Shown: one piece after another, positions 9,273-19,740 of the stretch | How positions within the stretch are numbered: position 1 is the first letter of the stretch | Layout: each line of letters opens with the position of its first letter | NCBI GenBank assembly: GCA_009746045.1 | Contig: RPFO01002013.1 | Location: 90,001-154,000 of the forward strand | Reading direction: 5' to 3' | DNA length: 64,000 bases | DNA from: Mesostigma viride | Lineage: Eukaryota > Streptophyta > Mesostigmatophyceae > Mesostigmatales > Mesostigmataceae | The notes under the pieces: generated by a model | What the model saw: the letters and a program-made list of their open reading frames with translations, nothing else | Database searches by the model: none | Told to the model about the DNA's origin: nothing | Position numbers and translations under genes: made by a program

Positions 9273-12200
9273 GTTTGTGGCTGCCGGTTATGGTTGGGCA
9301 GCTGGGATGGAGGCAGTTGTTTGTTAGCGGACAGTGATGAGATGTCCCACGCTGTTTTTCTATGTGTCAATGACTGGAGACTTACTTGGACTAAGTGTCT
9401 GTGTCTTTTATAAACCTGGAAAGGGGGCGTGTTTTCTCTAAAGACTTCCTCCGATGGGTTCTCTCTGTTTTTTCATCTGTGGTTTTTCATCTGTTTTTTG
9501 TGGCTAGGGTTGCTCCGTGCTGTCCATGAGTTGATGATAGAGTTTGCCTCTACATCTGACGAAGTTGCAAGGCGGTGTCTAAGCTGAGATTGCACATTTG
9601 AATGGGTTGTGGGATGGTGACCCGCTAAGCAAGGTTGCAGTGGCGTGTGACTTGTGTATGGCGTTTCTTTCAGGCAGTGCGTATCATGTGGAGGTTCCAT
9701 TTAAGGCTTGATGTGGACAGGATGTGCGTTGTTCATTCATGTGATAGCTTACAGGCCTGTTAAGATGTGCCTGACAGGGGCTGGCAGAGGGATTGCTGGC
9801 CTGACAGTGGCATTATCCCGTGTCCTCTTGCTTTGAGCTCTGTCCATGCACCGACTACTTCTATAGATGTGGGAGGAGGCAACAGTAGCAGACTAACAGC
9901 CCATTTGTGCATAGTCTGGGTCAGGTTGCCTCTACTGGGATTGGAGCGGGAATAGCCTAAAATGCCTTGGTTGTAATTTGTGTGCCTGAGCTTCCATGGA
10001 GTTGAATTCTGATGTGAATGGCCTGTGCTGTTTCATGATGTTGAGTCATTGGCGGCACCTTTTGATTGTGCCAGCGTAGACCTCTAGAAGGGCACCTGGT
10101 GAGTGTGCTCTGGATATGTTTGGGGTTTAAGGTCAGATGGTTGGGAGGTCAAGGTGCGTGCCGGTTGATGGCGTTCACTGCGGACTTGCATGCTCATGTT
10201 GAAGGGGGCATGTTAGGTCTGACCCACCGAGACTTAGTCCCTTCTCGGTTGCCCAGGCAGCAGCTCGGTCCATGGGTGATCGCTCGCGGGTGTGCACAGA
10301 AAGGGGGGCATCCCGCTGGAGCTTGCATGTAGGAGGGTCCCGCCTGGGGCAAAGGGAGCTGTGAGCGGGGGAAGCTACCCTTGGGAACGAGGAAGAAATG
10401 GGAGCTTGGAATTGAGTACACTAAAAGGGGGCCCACCACAGACAAAGTTGTCCCACTTAGTATCCGGACGCTTGGTGGGGCATGGGTGGCAGATTGAGAT
10501 CGGTGTCTGATTCATCACACAGTACCTCTCTGGGCGTGCAGCTAATCTCTGTGGTATTGTTCCCTAAGGTGCCGGTGCTGTGAGTGACAACGTTTTGGGT
10601 ACCAGCGATCAGGTGGGGTTACTAGTGCAGGTACCGATTTGGCGGTGGTAACTGCAGTCAGGTGTTGCTTGTGTGAACTTGCTGTGTCTCCTCTCCGCCA
10701 ACGACCTTTTCTTCTAAACCAACCCATCGTGGTGCGTTAGCTCCGTGGCGTGTCACTTCACGCGTCCTTATGCTCGTGTTGGTCGGTCAAACGCACATTT
10801 TACTCCTTAATAAAAGGAAAGCGTTGGGAATTGTACTGTTTTGCGGGCGTAGAAGTACCTCATGAGCGTTTGGTAACAATTCGGGTTTTGCGCAGTTGGT
10901 ATTGTTCTGGAAAGGTAGCTGTGACCATGACACTGGTTTGGGTTGTTCAGAGATGGGAGCTAGCAGACAGATACTTGGTCTGGTGATGAACGGATCTGCA
11001 CCCGTGGTGTACTGTTAATCATCCCACGGTCCTAAATTTAGGACTTTGTCCTAAATCGTCCTAGTGGTCACTATAACCGAGGTACCGGGGGGGGGGGTCA
11101 CTATATGGACCGTACCCCATGTGGACCGTACCCGGCATGATGTACCCGACCCGTGGTACCGGCACATGGTACCCGGATTCCGTACCCGGGTACCGGGTAT
11201 AATGGCGGGAAAGTAGGTACCTCGACCAAAAATATAACCGATTTTGGAGCGAAAAAGTGGGTGCGGGAATGAAGTGAGGTCAGGATATGGCGACCTGACA
11301 ATCGTGGCCGGCGTTTTCACGTGCGTTTATCATTTCGGGCGCCCAGTAGCAAAAACGAAAGGTTGTTAGTTATGCTTAAAGGCTGTGAATATTTTCTGCG
11401 CAAGTTTTTATGTGTAGCGCTGTATCACAGCGGCACAACACAAATGGGTCGCAGATCGCCTGCTCGCGGAGGGTCGATTTTGGCACAAACATGTTAGTGT
11501 ATTAGCAATGGTGGTGCGAATCAAGCCGGGAAATTTTTGTGGACGATTTTTATTATAGTCTGGAGTTTAGAAACGGAGTATTTGACATGGGAGCGCCTGG
11601 GCCGTGATATTCTTGCCCGATTTCCATTGTCGACCATGTTTTAGGGACGTTCAGGCTGGGCAGCGAGCGCACCTTATAGGTCTTCACTTTCGGTATTTCT
11701 TGGACCTAGAACGCAGCACAAGCGTGGTTTATATCATTGTCGAACCGGTTGGCCAGCTTTGGTGCGCTCAGCTCTCGGAAAGCTGACCTCGCTGCGGATT
11801 TCAGCGACTTTTTTGCAACCATCTGGAATGAGGCGACGTAAGTAGCAGGTAAGTGCCGGGTTGTCCTAGATCATGAGTGTAACTGGCAACGCTGTCGTGG
11901 TGTTTTGAGTCAGCCAGCTATGCCTAAAAAGAGGGGACGCTCTCTGTGCACATAACTGTCACACATAGTTGGTTTACGTCATACAATTTTTTACGTCTCT
12001 ATCTTCGTCGTCCGCTGCAGCTAAAACACACATGCGTAAGAGCAGTTTTACTCATGTGTTAGTTATAAACCATGGTCCTATGGCCTGCAGTCGTTCAGGG
12101 TGTTCTCAGACAGTATATACAGTATGGTTTACGTGTTACATGCACCCTGAATTCGCTCACAAAGCGTTGCATGTTAGCACAACGTTGTTTTGTAACTTGA

Positions 12201-14516
12201 TTTGGCTGCATTCATGTGTTAGTTGCAATGCAAATGCAATGTTTTTTCATCGCTGGGTGGTGGCCAGCATGTCCGTGATGTCAAAGAAGGTTTGGCATAT
12301 GCTTAGAGAAAGTTTACCGCAAGGGGTGGGCCATGTTCAAGCCGGGCAACCTCAGCAACCATGCAACCCTATATTGCATTACCTGCACCATCTGTGACAC
12401 CGTTAATCACGCGTATATATAGAGGCAGCCACAGCAGGGTATGGCCTTGTTATACGCTGCCCCGCCATCCCAAGGCCTCGTAGGGTCCCCTAGCGCTTGT
12501 AAGATGCTCAAGGGACCGTGTGGATAGCATGGTCATGCGTTGACAATAATTGGTCCTAATGGTCCTAAACCCCACATTTTGGCCATATTCGCGCTTTGAG
12601 GTCTGGCAGGTGGCAGGGCCCATTCATGCACTAAATGTAATTATTTGACCCCAGGTTTTTGATAGAAACTAAAAAATTGTGTTATCTGTCATGGGCACGA
12701 ATGCCAGGGTCAAATTTTAATGTTTGCATATATATTTTTTAATTCCACTTGGTCCTAAATTTAGGACTTTTACTGGGAAGATGGACAGTACATGCCCCGA
12801 TATATTTATGTTGCCAAGCAGTGGGTCTGTGGTGCGGAACCAATGGGGAGCATGAGTGGAGTCATGCGCGCGCCCTGGTCGTTGTGTTCAGGCTCAATAA
12901 TGCTTGACAACAGCAGAGCTGAACGTGTGTGCCTAGCCTGGAAGTTCAGCTCCAGCAGCACCATGGGGAGACGGTGGCCCTGACACACTCCCCGCGACAG
13001 ATGGTGAACAGGACATAGGCTGATGCCTGATGTTGAGGAGGGGGAAACCCTGCTTGGAAGCTGACTTGGGTGGTGAGAGTAGGACTAGCTACCCTACTTG
13101 CCACTTCTGCTGGATGAGGGGTTGCCCAAATCCGGGGGCAGTACGGCTAGAGTACCTAGGCATTTCGGGGGTTGCCCCACTTGCTGATGGTAATGCGAGC
13201 AGTCTGCGAGGCTCATACTTGCCCGGTATGAAGCGACTGCTGGGGTCTTGCGGACCAGAGGTGCTGTGACACCTACTGAAGGCAAGGGAGCGCGGGGTCC
13301 GGTAGTGCTCGGGCACTAGCCGATGGCGCTCAATTCGCGGGCTGGTGGTGCAAGGTGCATCAACCACAGGCGAGGATACACGCTTTGGAGAGACGTGTTG
13401 ATGATGAGGCGGAAGGAGATGACGCCTGGGATTTTACACCGCGGGCCGGCAGTGCGTGGTGCATGCCGCAGGCGGGGTATGCTTGTTGTGGGCACTGGAT
13501 GTGCTTAGATGCACGGGAATGTAGATGTGTCGAGGGTCTTCCGCAACATGATGGTTTTATGAGTGAAGCACCTTGTGAGGATGGGTATGTGGGCATAGGA
13601 TAAGTGTTGCATGATGCATGAGAATTATGCACACAGTTTTGAGTTGTCTCATTCAGTGATGGTCCTTGTTGCATATGATGTGGTGCTGTGAGCTGTGAGA
13701 TGATCGTAAATAGTTTTGACATAGGCATCCAAACGTGCAAACGAGTGAATTGGCTGAAATCACCCAATTGATATGCATCAATATGTGACATTTCCTATAA
13801 GAGTGAGGCTATGTGAGCAGGTCTGAGTTTAACGGGAATATGGTGGGCAGTTTGCCCTAAACTTTTGTGGCCTGAGTAGATGGTGTGGTGTATATTTGGG
13901 GGCCGCGATGAATGTTATGTGGACAAAGCATGGATGCTGGTGAGAGCATGTCATTGGAGTTGGATGTCCTTGTGAGTGGTGTCTACTTTATGGGAGTGAG
14001 GGAATGTGTTCTGTGACCGTATGGCTTGTTGATAGTCAGTGTGAACCACTGCAGTGTATGCCTTGGCGTTGGGGAGGCCGCAGGCAAGGGCATGGGCCAG
14101 GAAGGCCTTGGGAGTGTGTGCCGGTAATATCAAGCCTACTGGATTAATGTGGCACTGCAAATCTGATTGCTGAACAGGTCTGAGTACCTGAGTTCTTGAT
14201 TCATTTCTTGCTTCTCTCTTGATGGTCAGTGTGGTATTGACCCCACGGGTCCGTGTCAGCTCATGTTCGTTTTATTCGGGTACGTGGGAAGTCGGGTACT
14301 TTGGTCCAGGAAGGATCGTCTGGTGGGCAGTGGGCAAATGACTCACCTGGTTGACCTGGCAAAGCCGCAAAGGTGGCTGTGTGATTCCTAGTGCCTGGCG
14401 TAAAGTGATTGAGAGTTGATGAGGTCAGTGGCACAGATGGTCTTGGTGGACCAGTCTTGTATTCTCGCTTGCTTACATGACTTTCTAGCACATGCTGATA
14501 ATATGAGCAGGGCATC
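9273..14516. other. J internal region, middle part, non-coding
   Basis: About 5.2 kb without a recognisable gene. Landmarks are a 20-bp direct repeat (starting GGTCCTAAATTTAGGAC) at 11028-11047 and 12751-12770, a GTACC-rich cluster at 11080-11210 and a G run at about 11088. The open frame at 11969-12397 has no recognisable domain. Confidence 0.5.
11080..11210. repeat. GTACC/CGGTACC-rich cluster
   Basis: Many GTACC, GGTACC and GTACCCGG words and their reverse complements are packed into about 130 bp beside the copy of GGTCCTAAATTTAGGAC at 11028. Several can pair with each other, so the region is hairpin-prone. No function is apparent. Confidence 0.55.
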
Positions 14517-14570
14517 AATGGGCGCCTACCTGCGCCCCCTGCCATCGTCTAGGAGTGATTAAACGTAGAT

Positions 14571-15755
14571 ATGGAGGCCCCCGCATCGCCTTCAGCTTCT
14601 GTCGCCGAGTCTACTGATGCCCAGCTTGCTGCAAACAAAATCGCCAACGACAGCCATGTCGCCGCCGAGAACGCCGCTCAAAAGCGGCCCAAGACTTCGG
14701 AAGCAACTCCGATAGATACTGAAACCTCCTTGCCGGAAGCCATCCCCTCAGCATTCTACATTCCCGAACAGCGTTTGAGCCTGGCCAACCTCGCTACCCT
14801 TCTCGCCTACAACGACGCCGCCGTATTCAACGTGCTGAAGCTCCGCAGCGACCACGAAGCCCCGATTCGCCACCCTTACACAGGCATGATATTGGAAGCT
14901 TTTTCGGATGAGTGGCGTGATTGGGAGGCGGACCAGCGCCAGCTTGCCTGTCTTATTTCGTGCTGCCCTACGCTTGTCGAGCTGCCGGCGACAGCCATCG
15001 CCGGGACAGCCCCCGCGCCCGATATTACCGGGCAACTGCAGGACCTCGCACAGTCTTTTACGACCGTGCAGGGCGAAATCAAGGTCCTGACGGAGGCGTC
15101 TGCAGCTGCAACAGCACAATTGCTGGAGCTGAAGAAAGCCCTGGCAGCCCCCGCCAAAACAACCACGTTTGCCGACGTTACCGGCAAGCAGCTGACCACC
15201 ATTGTTCAACAGGCGGCCAAGTCTGCCGCTACCGCTGCGGTCACCCAGAATGCAATGCAGCAACGCCAACGCAATATGGTAATCAAGAAATTCCAGAAAG
15301 GCGAGGCCCAGGAGACAGCCCACTCACTTACCGAGGCGCTGCGAGGCCCGGCGTTTCTGGGGAAGCTGCAGCTCCAGAACCGTGTTAGCATTGAACGAGC
15401 CATTCGGCTGCCCGGCCCACTGGGCCTGGTCGTCGTCACCATGGCCTCCATGCATGACAAACGCCTCGTGCTGGGAGCACGTCGTCTCCTCCAGCCTAAC
15501 GACTTCAGCATCGACGAGGACTACACGCCGGCCCAACTGAAGGCGAGGAGCGCGGTGTGGGACAGCCCTGCAGTCCTGGAGGCTCGGAAGCACCAGGCAC
15601 CGGGTAAGCGCGTTAAGATGCGTCTGCTTCCGGATGGCTGCTTTGCCGCATTCTTTGATGGAAAGCAGATTAAAGGTGTTCAGATTAACACCCCCGGAGC
15701 GGAGTCTCGTCAGGTGTCTAGCCAGAAGGGTGCTGCCTCTGTTGGTAGACAGTAG
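14571..15755 (+). CDS. LINE ORF1 protein
   Basis: 394 codons from an ATG placed 44 nt after the 5' TSD. The N-terminal 60 residues are Ala/Ser-rich and disordered. Residues of about 160-210 form a heptad-like Gln/Leu/Ala stretch (QLQDLAQSFTTVQGEIKVLT...LLELKKAL) consistent with a trimerising coiled coil. After residue 240 comes a basic block (QRQRNMVIKKFQKGE) and a compact C-terminal part with RAIRLP...LVVVTM and FSIDEDYTPAQLKARSAVW. This order (coiled coil, RNA-binding domain, C-terminal domain ending in a 'S-x-D-x-T...R' helix) is that of L1-type ORF1 RNA chaperones. No zinc knuckle is seen. Its role would be binding LINE RNA in the ribonucleoprotein. Confidence 0.7.
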   Translation: MEAPASPSASVAESTDAQLAANKIANDSHVAAENAAQKRPKTSEATPIDTETSLPEAIPSAFYIPEQRLSLANLATLLAYNDAAVFNVLKLRSDHEAPIRHPYTGMILEAFSDEWRDWEADQRQLACLISCCPTLVELPATAIAGTAPAPDITGQLQDLAQSFTTVQGEIKVLTEASAAATAQLLELKKALAAPAKTTTFADVTGKQLTTIVQQAAKSAATAAVTQNAMQQRQRNMVIKKFQKGEAQETAHSLTEALRGPAFLGKLQLQNRVSIERAIRLPGPLGLVVVTMASMHDKRLVLGARRLLQPNDFSIDEDYTPAQLKARSAVWDSPAVLEARKHQAPGKRVKMRLLPDGCFAAFFDGKQIKGVQINTPGAESRQVSSQKGAASVGRQ

Positions 15756-15829
15756 GTAGACAACCTTCCTCGTCGGCTCGCGGCTAACAGGCTTCGGGGA
15801 CAGCCTCTAAACAGTCCCGTTCCACCCCC

Positions 15830-16178
15830 ATGCATCGACCTAACAGTCGACTGAGACACATGGTGGTGCCGGTATCTCGGGCTAGAACGACAGCTCTCAG
15901 CAGCAAGATTAGCAACACCCAACGCATGCTAGATTTCCTACGCCTCTGCGTTGCGCAAGCATCCCCGAATACCCAGAGCAGGCGGCAGGCTCGCATCCTA
16001 CGCTTGCAGGACAAAATAAATGCGATGAAAAGCACTATTTCTACCGCTTCCCTTCCCCCCTCCGTTTCACCCCCACCTCCACCCCCGCCGCATCCACCCC
16101 CATCACCCATCGTCGTCCTCCCCTGGTGGGCCAGCAGGCATCCTTGGCCCTTGCCACTTTTAACACCCGCACATTGCT
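15830..16178 (+). pseudogene. LINE ORF2 5' remnant with residual APE start
   Basis: Between ORF1 and the RT frame there are only about 420 nt, too short for the roughly 230-residue apurinic-type endonuclease. In one frame (16126-16177) the words SLALATFNTRTLL match the first beta strand of LINE APE domains, including the metal-site Asn. The sequence then jumps straight to the linker before RT in a different frame. The ATG frame from 15830 is Arg-rich, then a Pro run. The simplest reading is an internal deletion that removed nearly all of the endonuclease and shifted the frame. Confidence 0.6.
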
Positions 16179-18323
16179 ATGCCCCGCCGCCGCCCCGGCC
16201 CGCTCTACCGCCAGGACCCCAAGGTCTTGGCCGCCCGGCACCGCCTCAAGCGTAACCGGGACCCGCTGCAGAAACCATTGCTCAAGGCCGCCCTTCTGGA
16301 GGCCTACGAGCATGCTCAGGACGCGGAGGCGGCCCAGTGCATCGCGGATGCCAAGGCCTGCCAGGCTCGCAACCAGGGCAAGGACATGTGGTACCACCTC
16401 GACCGGCTCGGCGGCCGGCGGCAGCGCACCCCGGTGGAGCACACGGGGGACGGCACGGCGCCGGTAAGCCTTGACCGCTGGTTGGCCCACAATGTTTCCT
16501 TGACCGGTGGGGCTCGCGCCCCCCCCCCGCCGCTTCACCCCGAGACGGCCGCCCGCCTCGGGGTCGCCGGACCCCCGCCGCCGCCAGCGCCCCCCTCCTC
16601 GGCCGCGGACTACCAAGTCCCCGCCTTGAAGGAGGGCTGCCTTGCCACCAACGACGTCGTCCACCCCTTCACTTTGGAGGAATTGGACGGCGCCCTTGCT
16701 CGCCTGCGGTACGATGCGGCGGTCGGGGCCGACCACCTTTCTGCTGAGCTGCTGAAGACCCCTGATCTGGCGGTTAGGGATCTTCTGCTGGCGTTCTGCA
16801 ACCGTGTCCTGCTCTCTGACGAGCCTCCGCCTGCTGAGTGGCAGACGGCCATCCGCGTCATGCTGTACAAGAAGGGCTCTGCTGCTGACCCCGGTAACTA
16901 CCGGGGTGTCTGCCTCCAGAGCGCCGCGCTGAAGGTCTTCATGCGCATGATGCTGCACAGGCTCCGCGCCGCGCTGGACCCACACCTGGGTGAGTCTCAG
17001 ATGGGTTTCCGTAGTGGTCGTAACACTGTCATGGCTGTGTTTGTCGCGCGCCGGTTGATGGAGGAGGTGCGTCGCCTTCCCCCTGACAGTTTGCCGCTGG
17101 TCCTCATTTTTGTTGACTATATCAAGGCCTTTGACACGGTCCTCTGGGAGGCTCTTTGGGCCATCCTAGCTCTGGACCGCGTGCCACCAGCGTTTATTGC
17201 TGCCATTCGCCGACTGTATGAGGGCTCACAGGCAGTAGTGCGGACTGCGGAAGGCACCACCCCACCATTCCCCCTTCACCACGGGGTGTGGCAAGGTTGT
17301 GTCCTGTCTCCATACCTGTTCATTATTGTCGTGGACCACGTCATGCGCCAGGCACGTGCGCGCTTTACTGCTCTTAAGGGGTTCGAGCCAGGCTTGGACA
17401 TCCTTAACGAGCGTGGGCACGGCGGGGTTAGCACGGGTTACCGCCTGGCTGACCTGATTTACGCGGACGACACCACCCTCATCGCGCGCCCCGAGCACAT
17501 TCAGACCTGGCTGGACTGTCTGGGCCTGGAGGCGAGGGCGGTGGGGTTGGAGATTAGTGTCAAAACTGAGGCGATGGTGATTGGGGCCTCCAGTCGCCCA
17601 CCGCTGCCGCGCCTGCTAGACGGGACGGAGGTCCCACTCCGCGACCGCTTCAAGCTGTTGGGGAGTTGGCTTCCGGACACTGCCGACGATGTGGACACCC
17701 GCATCGGCCTTTCCTGGGCCAAGCTCCGTTCGCTCAACACCTACTGGCGCTCCAAGGGCCTGGACGAGCACCGCAAGCGCATGCTCTTCAAGGTCCTCGT
17801 CCTCACGGTGCTCACGTATGGCGCCGAGGCATGGACACTCACGGCAACACTGGCAGCCAAGCTAGACGGCACGGTAACCCGGATGCTCCGACAGGTCCTG
17901 AATGTCGGGTTTTCTCAGCGTAGGTCCTTAGAGTCTTTGTATCACGGTATGCCGCGTATTTCGGACGAGATTAGACAGCGTAGGATAGCATTTGTAGGAC
18001 ATCTTGCTCGCACCAGCCAGGTCGACACCGCCCTTGGTCTGGCCGGTCCCCAGCGGCTCGGCCAACCGGGGCGGCACATTTTGACCTGGCCTGGCCCCAA
18101 GAACATTCCTAAAAAGGTAGGGAAACATGCCATGACCTATACCCAGATGTTGCTGGACGACCTAGTGGTCCCAGCCCAGTTTGAGTACCGCATCCACTCT
18201 CTCTCCCGTCTTTGGACTGCCATGCAGGACAAGGAGCGGTGGAAGAAGATTGTCAAGGCACACACGCCCGACCCTGTGGGCAAGCCACCTCCCCCCAAGC
18301 GGAGGAGGCGTTTTGATGAGTAG
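16179..18323 (+). CDS. LINE reverse transcriptase (ORF2 without endonuclease)
   Basis: 714 codons, ATG at 16179. RT fingers/palm motifs are in order: WQTAIRVMLYKKG..NYRGVCL (about residue 220-250), GFRSGRN (about 275), catalytic motif A FVDYIKAFDTVLW (about 310), motif B HHGVWQGCVLSPYLF (about 365), catalytic YADDTTLIA (about 428), and motif D/E FKLLGSWLPD (about 490). Downstream is the LINE-typical thumb-like region RMLFKVLVLTVLTYGAEAW followed by SDEIRQRRIAFVGHLAR and a basic tail KPPPPKRRRRFDE. There is no APE before it and no restriction-like endonuclease CCHC/PDD after it. All RT catalytic aspartates are present. The enzyme would perform target-primed reverse transcription, but nicking must come from elsewhere or from pre-existing breaks. 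Confidence 0.85.
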   Translation: MPRRRPGPLYRQDPKVLAARHRLKRNRDPLQKPLLKAALLEAYEHAQDAEAAQCIADAKACQARNQGKDMWYHLDRLGGRRQRTPVEHTGDGTAPVSLDRWLAHNVSLTGGARAPPPPLHPETAARLGVAGPPPPPAPPSSAADYQVPALKEGCLATNDVVHPFTLEELDGALARLRYDAAVGADHLSAELLKTPDLAVRDLLLAFCNRVLLSDEPPPAEWQTAIRVMLYKKGSAADPGNYRGVCLQSAALKVFMRMMLHRLRAALDPHLGESQMGFRSGRNTVMAVFVARRLMEEVRRLPPDSLPLVLIFVDYIKAFDTVLWEALWAILALDRVPPAFIAAIRRLYEGSQAVVRTAEGTTPPFPLHHGVWQGCVLSPYLFIIVVDHVMRQARARFTALKGFEPGLDILNERGHGGVSTGYRLADLIYADDTTLIARPEHIQTWLDCLGLEARAVGLEISVKTEAMVIGASSRPPLPRLLDGTEVPLRDRFKLLGSWLPDTADDVDTRIGLSWAKLRSLNTYWRSKGLDEHRKRMLFKVLVLTVLTYGAEAWTLTATLAAKLDGTVTRMLRQVLNVGFSQRRSLESLYHGMPRISDEIRQRRIAFVGHLARTSQVDTALGLAGPQRLGQPGRHILTWPGPKNIPKKVGKHAMTYTQMLLDDLVVPAQFEYRIHSLSRLWTAMQDKERWKKIVKAHTPDPVGKPPPPKRRRRFDE

Positions 18324-18461
18324 TGTAGTTAGGCTTTTCTAGATAGAGTTAGGATAGTTCGATCACGCGGCTTCCTCCACCCCATCCATCATGAAATATG
18401 TGCTACATGACCTCCCCACGGAGGCATGTTATAATTTAATTTAATTTTTTAATGGGCGCCT

Positions 18462-18965
18462 GATGACGGGGTTGGCACTCCCCTAGTACATAATGTTCTG
18501 GCTCGTATTATTTTGTGTGGTGTGTGCAGATGATCTGTGCAATGTTGAAGCTGAGTATGCGGATGTGTGGTGGTGGCAGATCCATGTTGGATATTGTCAA
18601 TGCGTATGCATATATGATTTCTGGCCTGCGCTGGTTGTCTCCTTGATACATTTAGTGATGTGTAGTTGACGAGTGATACCGTTATAGCCAAGTGATGTTG
18701 ATTTTGGTTATCTTGGTTGTCTCATTGATTCTCGCTTATTGTCTTTGTTTGGTATGCATGGTTGTGACCAACAGTGTTTATTTGTGGGTCTTGGTTTTGC
18801 TTGAGGAGTTAATGGTGTGTCATGTGACAGTTACATAGTGTTATGTCTAAGAGGTGATGACGAGTAGTTGTTGTGAAATGGCATCAGTTGTGGGTGCGGA
18901 CAGGCTAAGTGTGGTTCTGATTGAAAATCACATGGGGATGTGACTGCTCGGGAAAAATGGGCTGG
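18462..18965. other. J internal 3' end including polypurine-like tract
   Basis: Non-coding. Starts with GGTTGGCACTCCCCTAGTACATA and ends with GGATGTGACTGCTCGGGAAAAATGGGCTGG directly before the J 3' LTR. Both ends have close counterparts at 50816-51001 downstream of element I. The purine-rich GGGAAAAATGGG is the likely plus-strand primer site. Confidence 0.6.
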
Positions 18966-19113
18966 TGTTGTCTTTTATGGCTCGCAGTCACATTGGTGGG
19001 TAACCTATAACAACCTGTGTTGATTGGTGCATTAACAAACTGGTGGTAATTCATACAAGTTTGTGTTCACCCATCTTGTCTGTGTTGATGAGTGTTGGTA
19101 TTTGATGAGCTGA
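18966..19113 (+). repeat. J 3' LTR, left part
   Basis: The first 148 bp of the 3' LTR (TGTTGTC...GAGCTGA) end at the GCTGA target site (19109-19113) where C inserted. The LTR resumes at 30878. Confidence 0.9.
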
Positions 19114-19309
19114 AGTTAGATGAGATGCTTAGGCTGACACACGGATTTCCGGCCTGCGCGCCGCGTATTGCCTACCGCGGCTGAGCGGGACACCTCAGTA
19201 CAGTTCGGCAGGGTGTACGGTACTGAGGTGTCATGTGGACCGATGTGCGGTTAGTGCCAGACTGTGCCTAGACTCCAACTCGACCCCACTAGGAACTCGG
19301 GGGTGATAT

Positions 19310-19600
19310 AAGTGGTAAAAAGTGGTAAAATCTATATCACCCGGTGGTAAAAAGTGGTAAAAAGTGATAAAAAGTGATAAAAAGTGATAAAAAGTGGTAA
19401 AAAAGGGGTAAAACAGGTGGTAAAAGGTGGTAAAACAGGGGGTGGTAAAAGCCTTTACCACCTCCATTTTACCACCTGACCGCCATCGTGGTAAAAAAAT
19501 ACCACCAGGTGGTAAAAACGAGGGTGAAAACAGGTGGTAAAAAATTACCACCATGGAGGTGAAAAAATCGGTGGTAAAAATGGTAAAAAATATGGAGGGA
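19310..19600. repeat. CACTA left subterminal repeats
   Basis: More than fifteen GTGGTAAAA/GTGATAAAA words occur in about 290 bp, mostly in one orientation with a few inverted. They mirror the array at the right end and are candidate transposase-binding sites. The reverse-strand frame reading FTTFYHF is a shadow. Confidence 0.8.
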
Positions 19601-19618
19601 AAAAACGCAGATAGATCT

Positions 19619-19740
19619 CACTAGGAACTCGGCTTTGAGAATGGGTGAGAAAACACGTTTCTCGCCCGGGTGAGATGACCCAAAAAAGGTGAGAAAAGGA
19701 GAAAACGTGAGAAAAATCTCAAAAAACAGGACGTGAATCA
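19619..19740. repeat. Second CACTAGGAACTCGG terminus-like block with GTGAGAAAA repeats
   Basis: The first 14 bases of the CACTA terminus recur at 19619-19632, followed by GTGAGAAAA/GAGAAAA words to about 19730 instead of GTGGTAAAA. It looks like the left end of a related element with a different subterminal repeat. No matching separate right end was seen. Confidence 0.6.

Larger units (their letters stand above)
14528..18450 (+). mobile_element. LINE (L1-like), internally deleted, with 11-bp TSD
   Basis: A 3.9-kb non-LTR element is flanked by a perfect 11-bp duplication AATGGGCGCCT (14517-14527 and 18451-18461). It has ORF1 and an RT-bearing ORF2, and it ends in ATAATTTAATTTAATTTTTT, an AATTT-repeat-like tail rather than a plain poly(A). 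The uninterrupted target sequence continues as ...GGGCGCC then ..GGGGTTGG..CTCCCCTAGTACATA, as in the relative at 50795-50840. The endonuclease domain is missing between ORF1 and RT. A second, antisense, 5'-truncated copy lies at 53293-54739. Confidence 0.9.

Noticed and set aside
14748-15593. Minus-strand ORFs of 89-191 codons antisense to LINE ORF1
   Set aside because: Composition follows from the GC-rich sense gene; no domain and no conserved context.
16041-16985. 314-codon minus-strand ORF opposite LINE RT
   Set aside because: Antisense shadow of a strongly supported RT gene.
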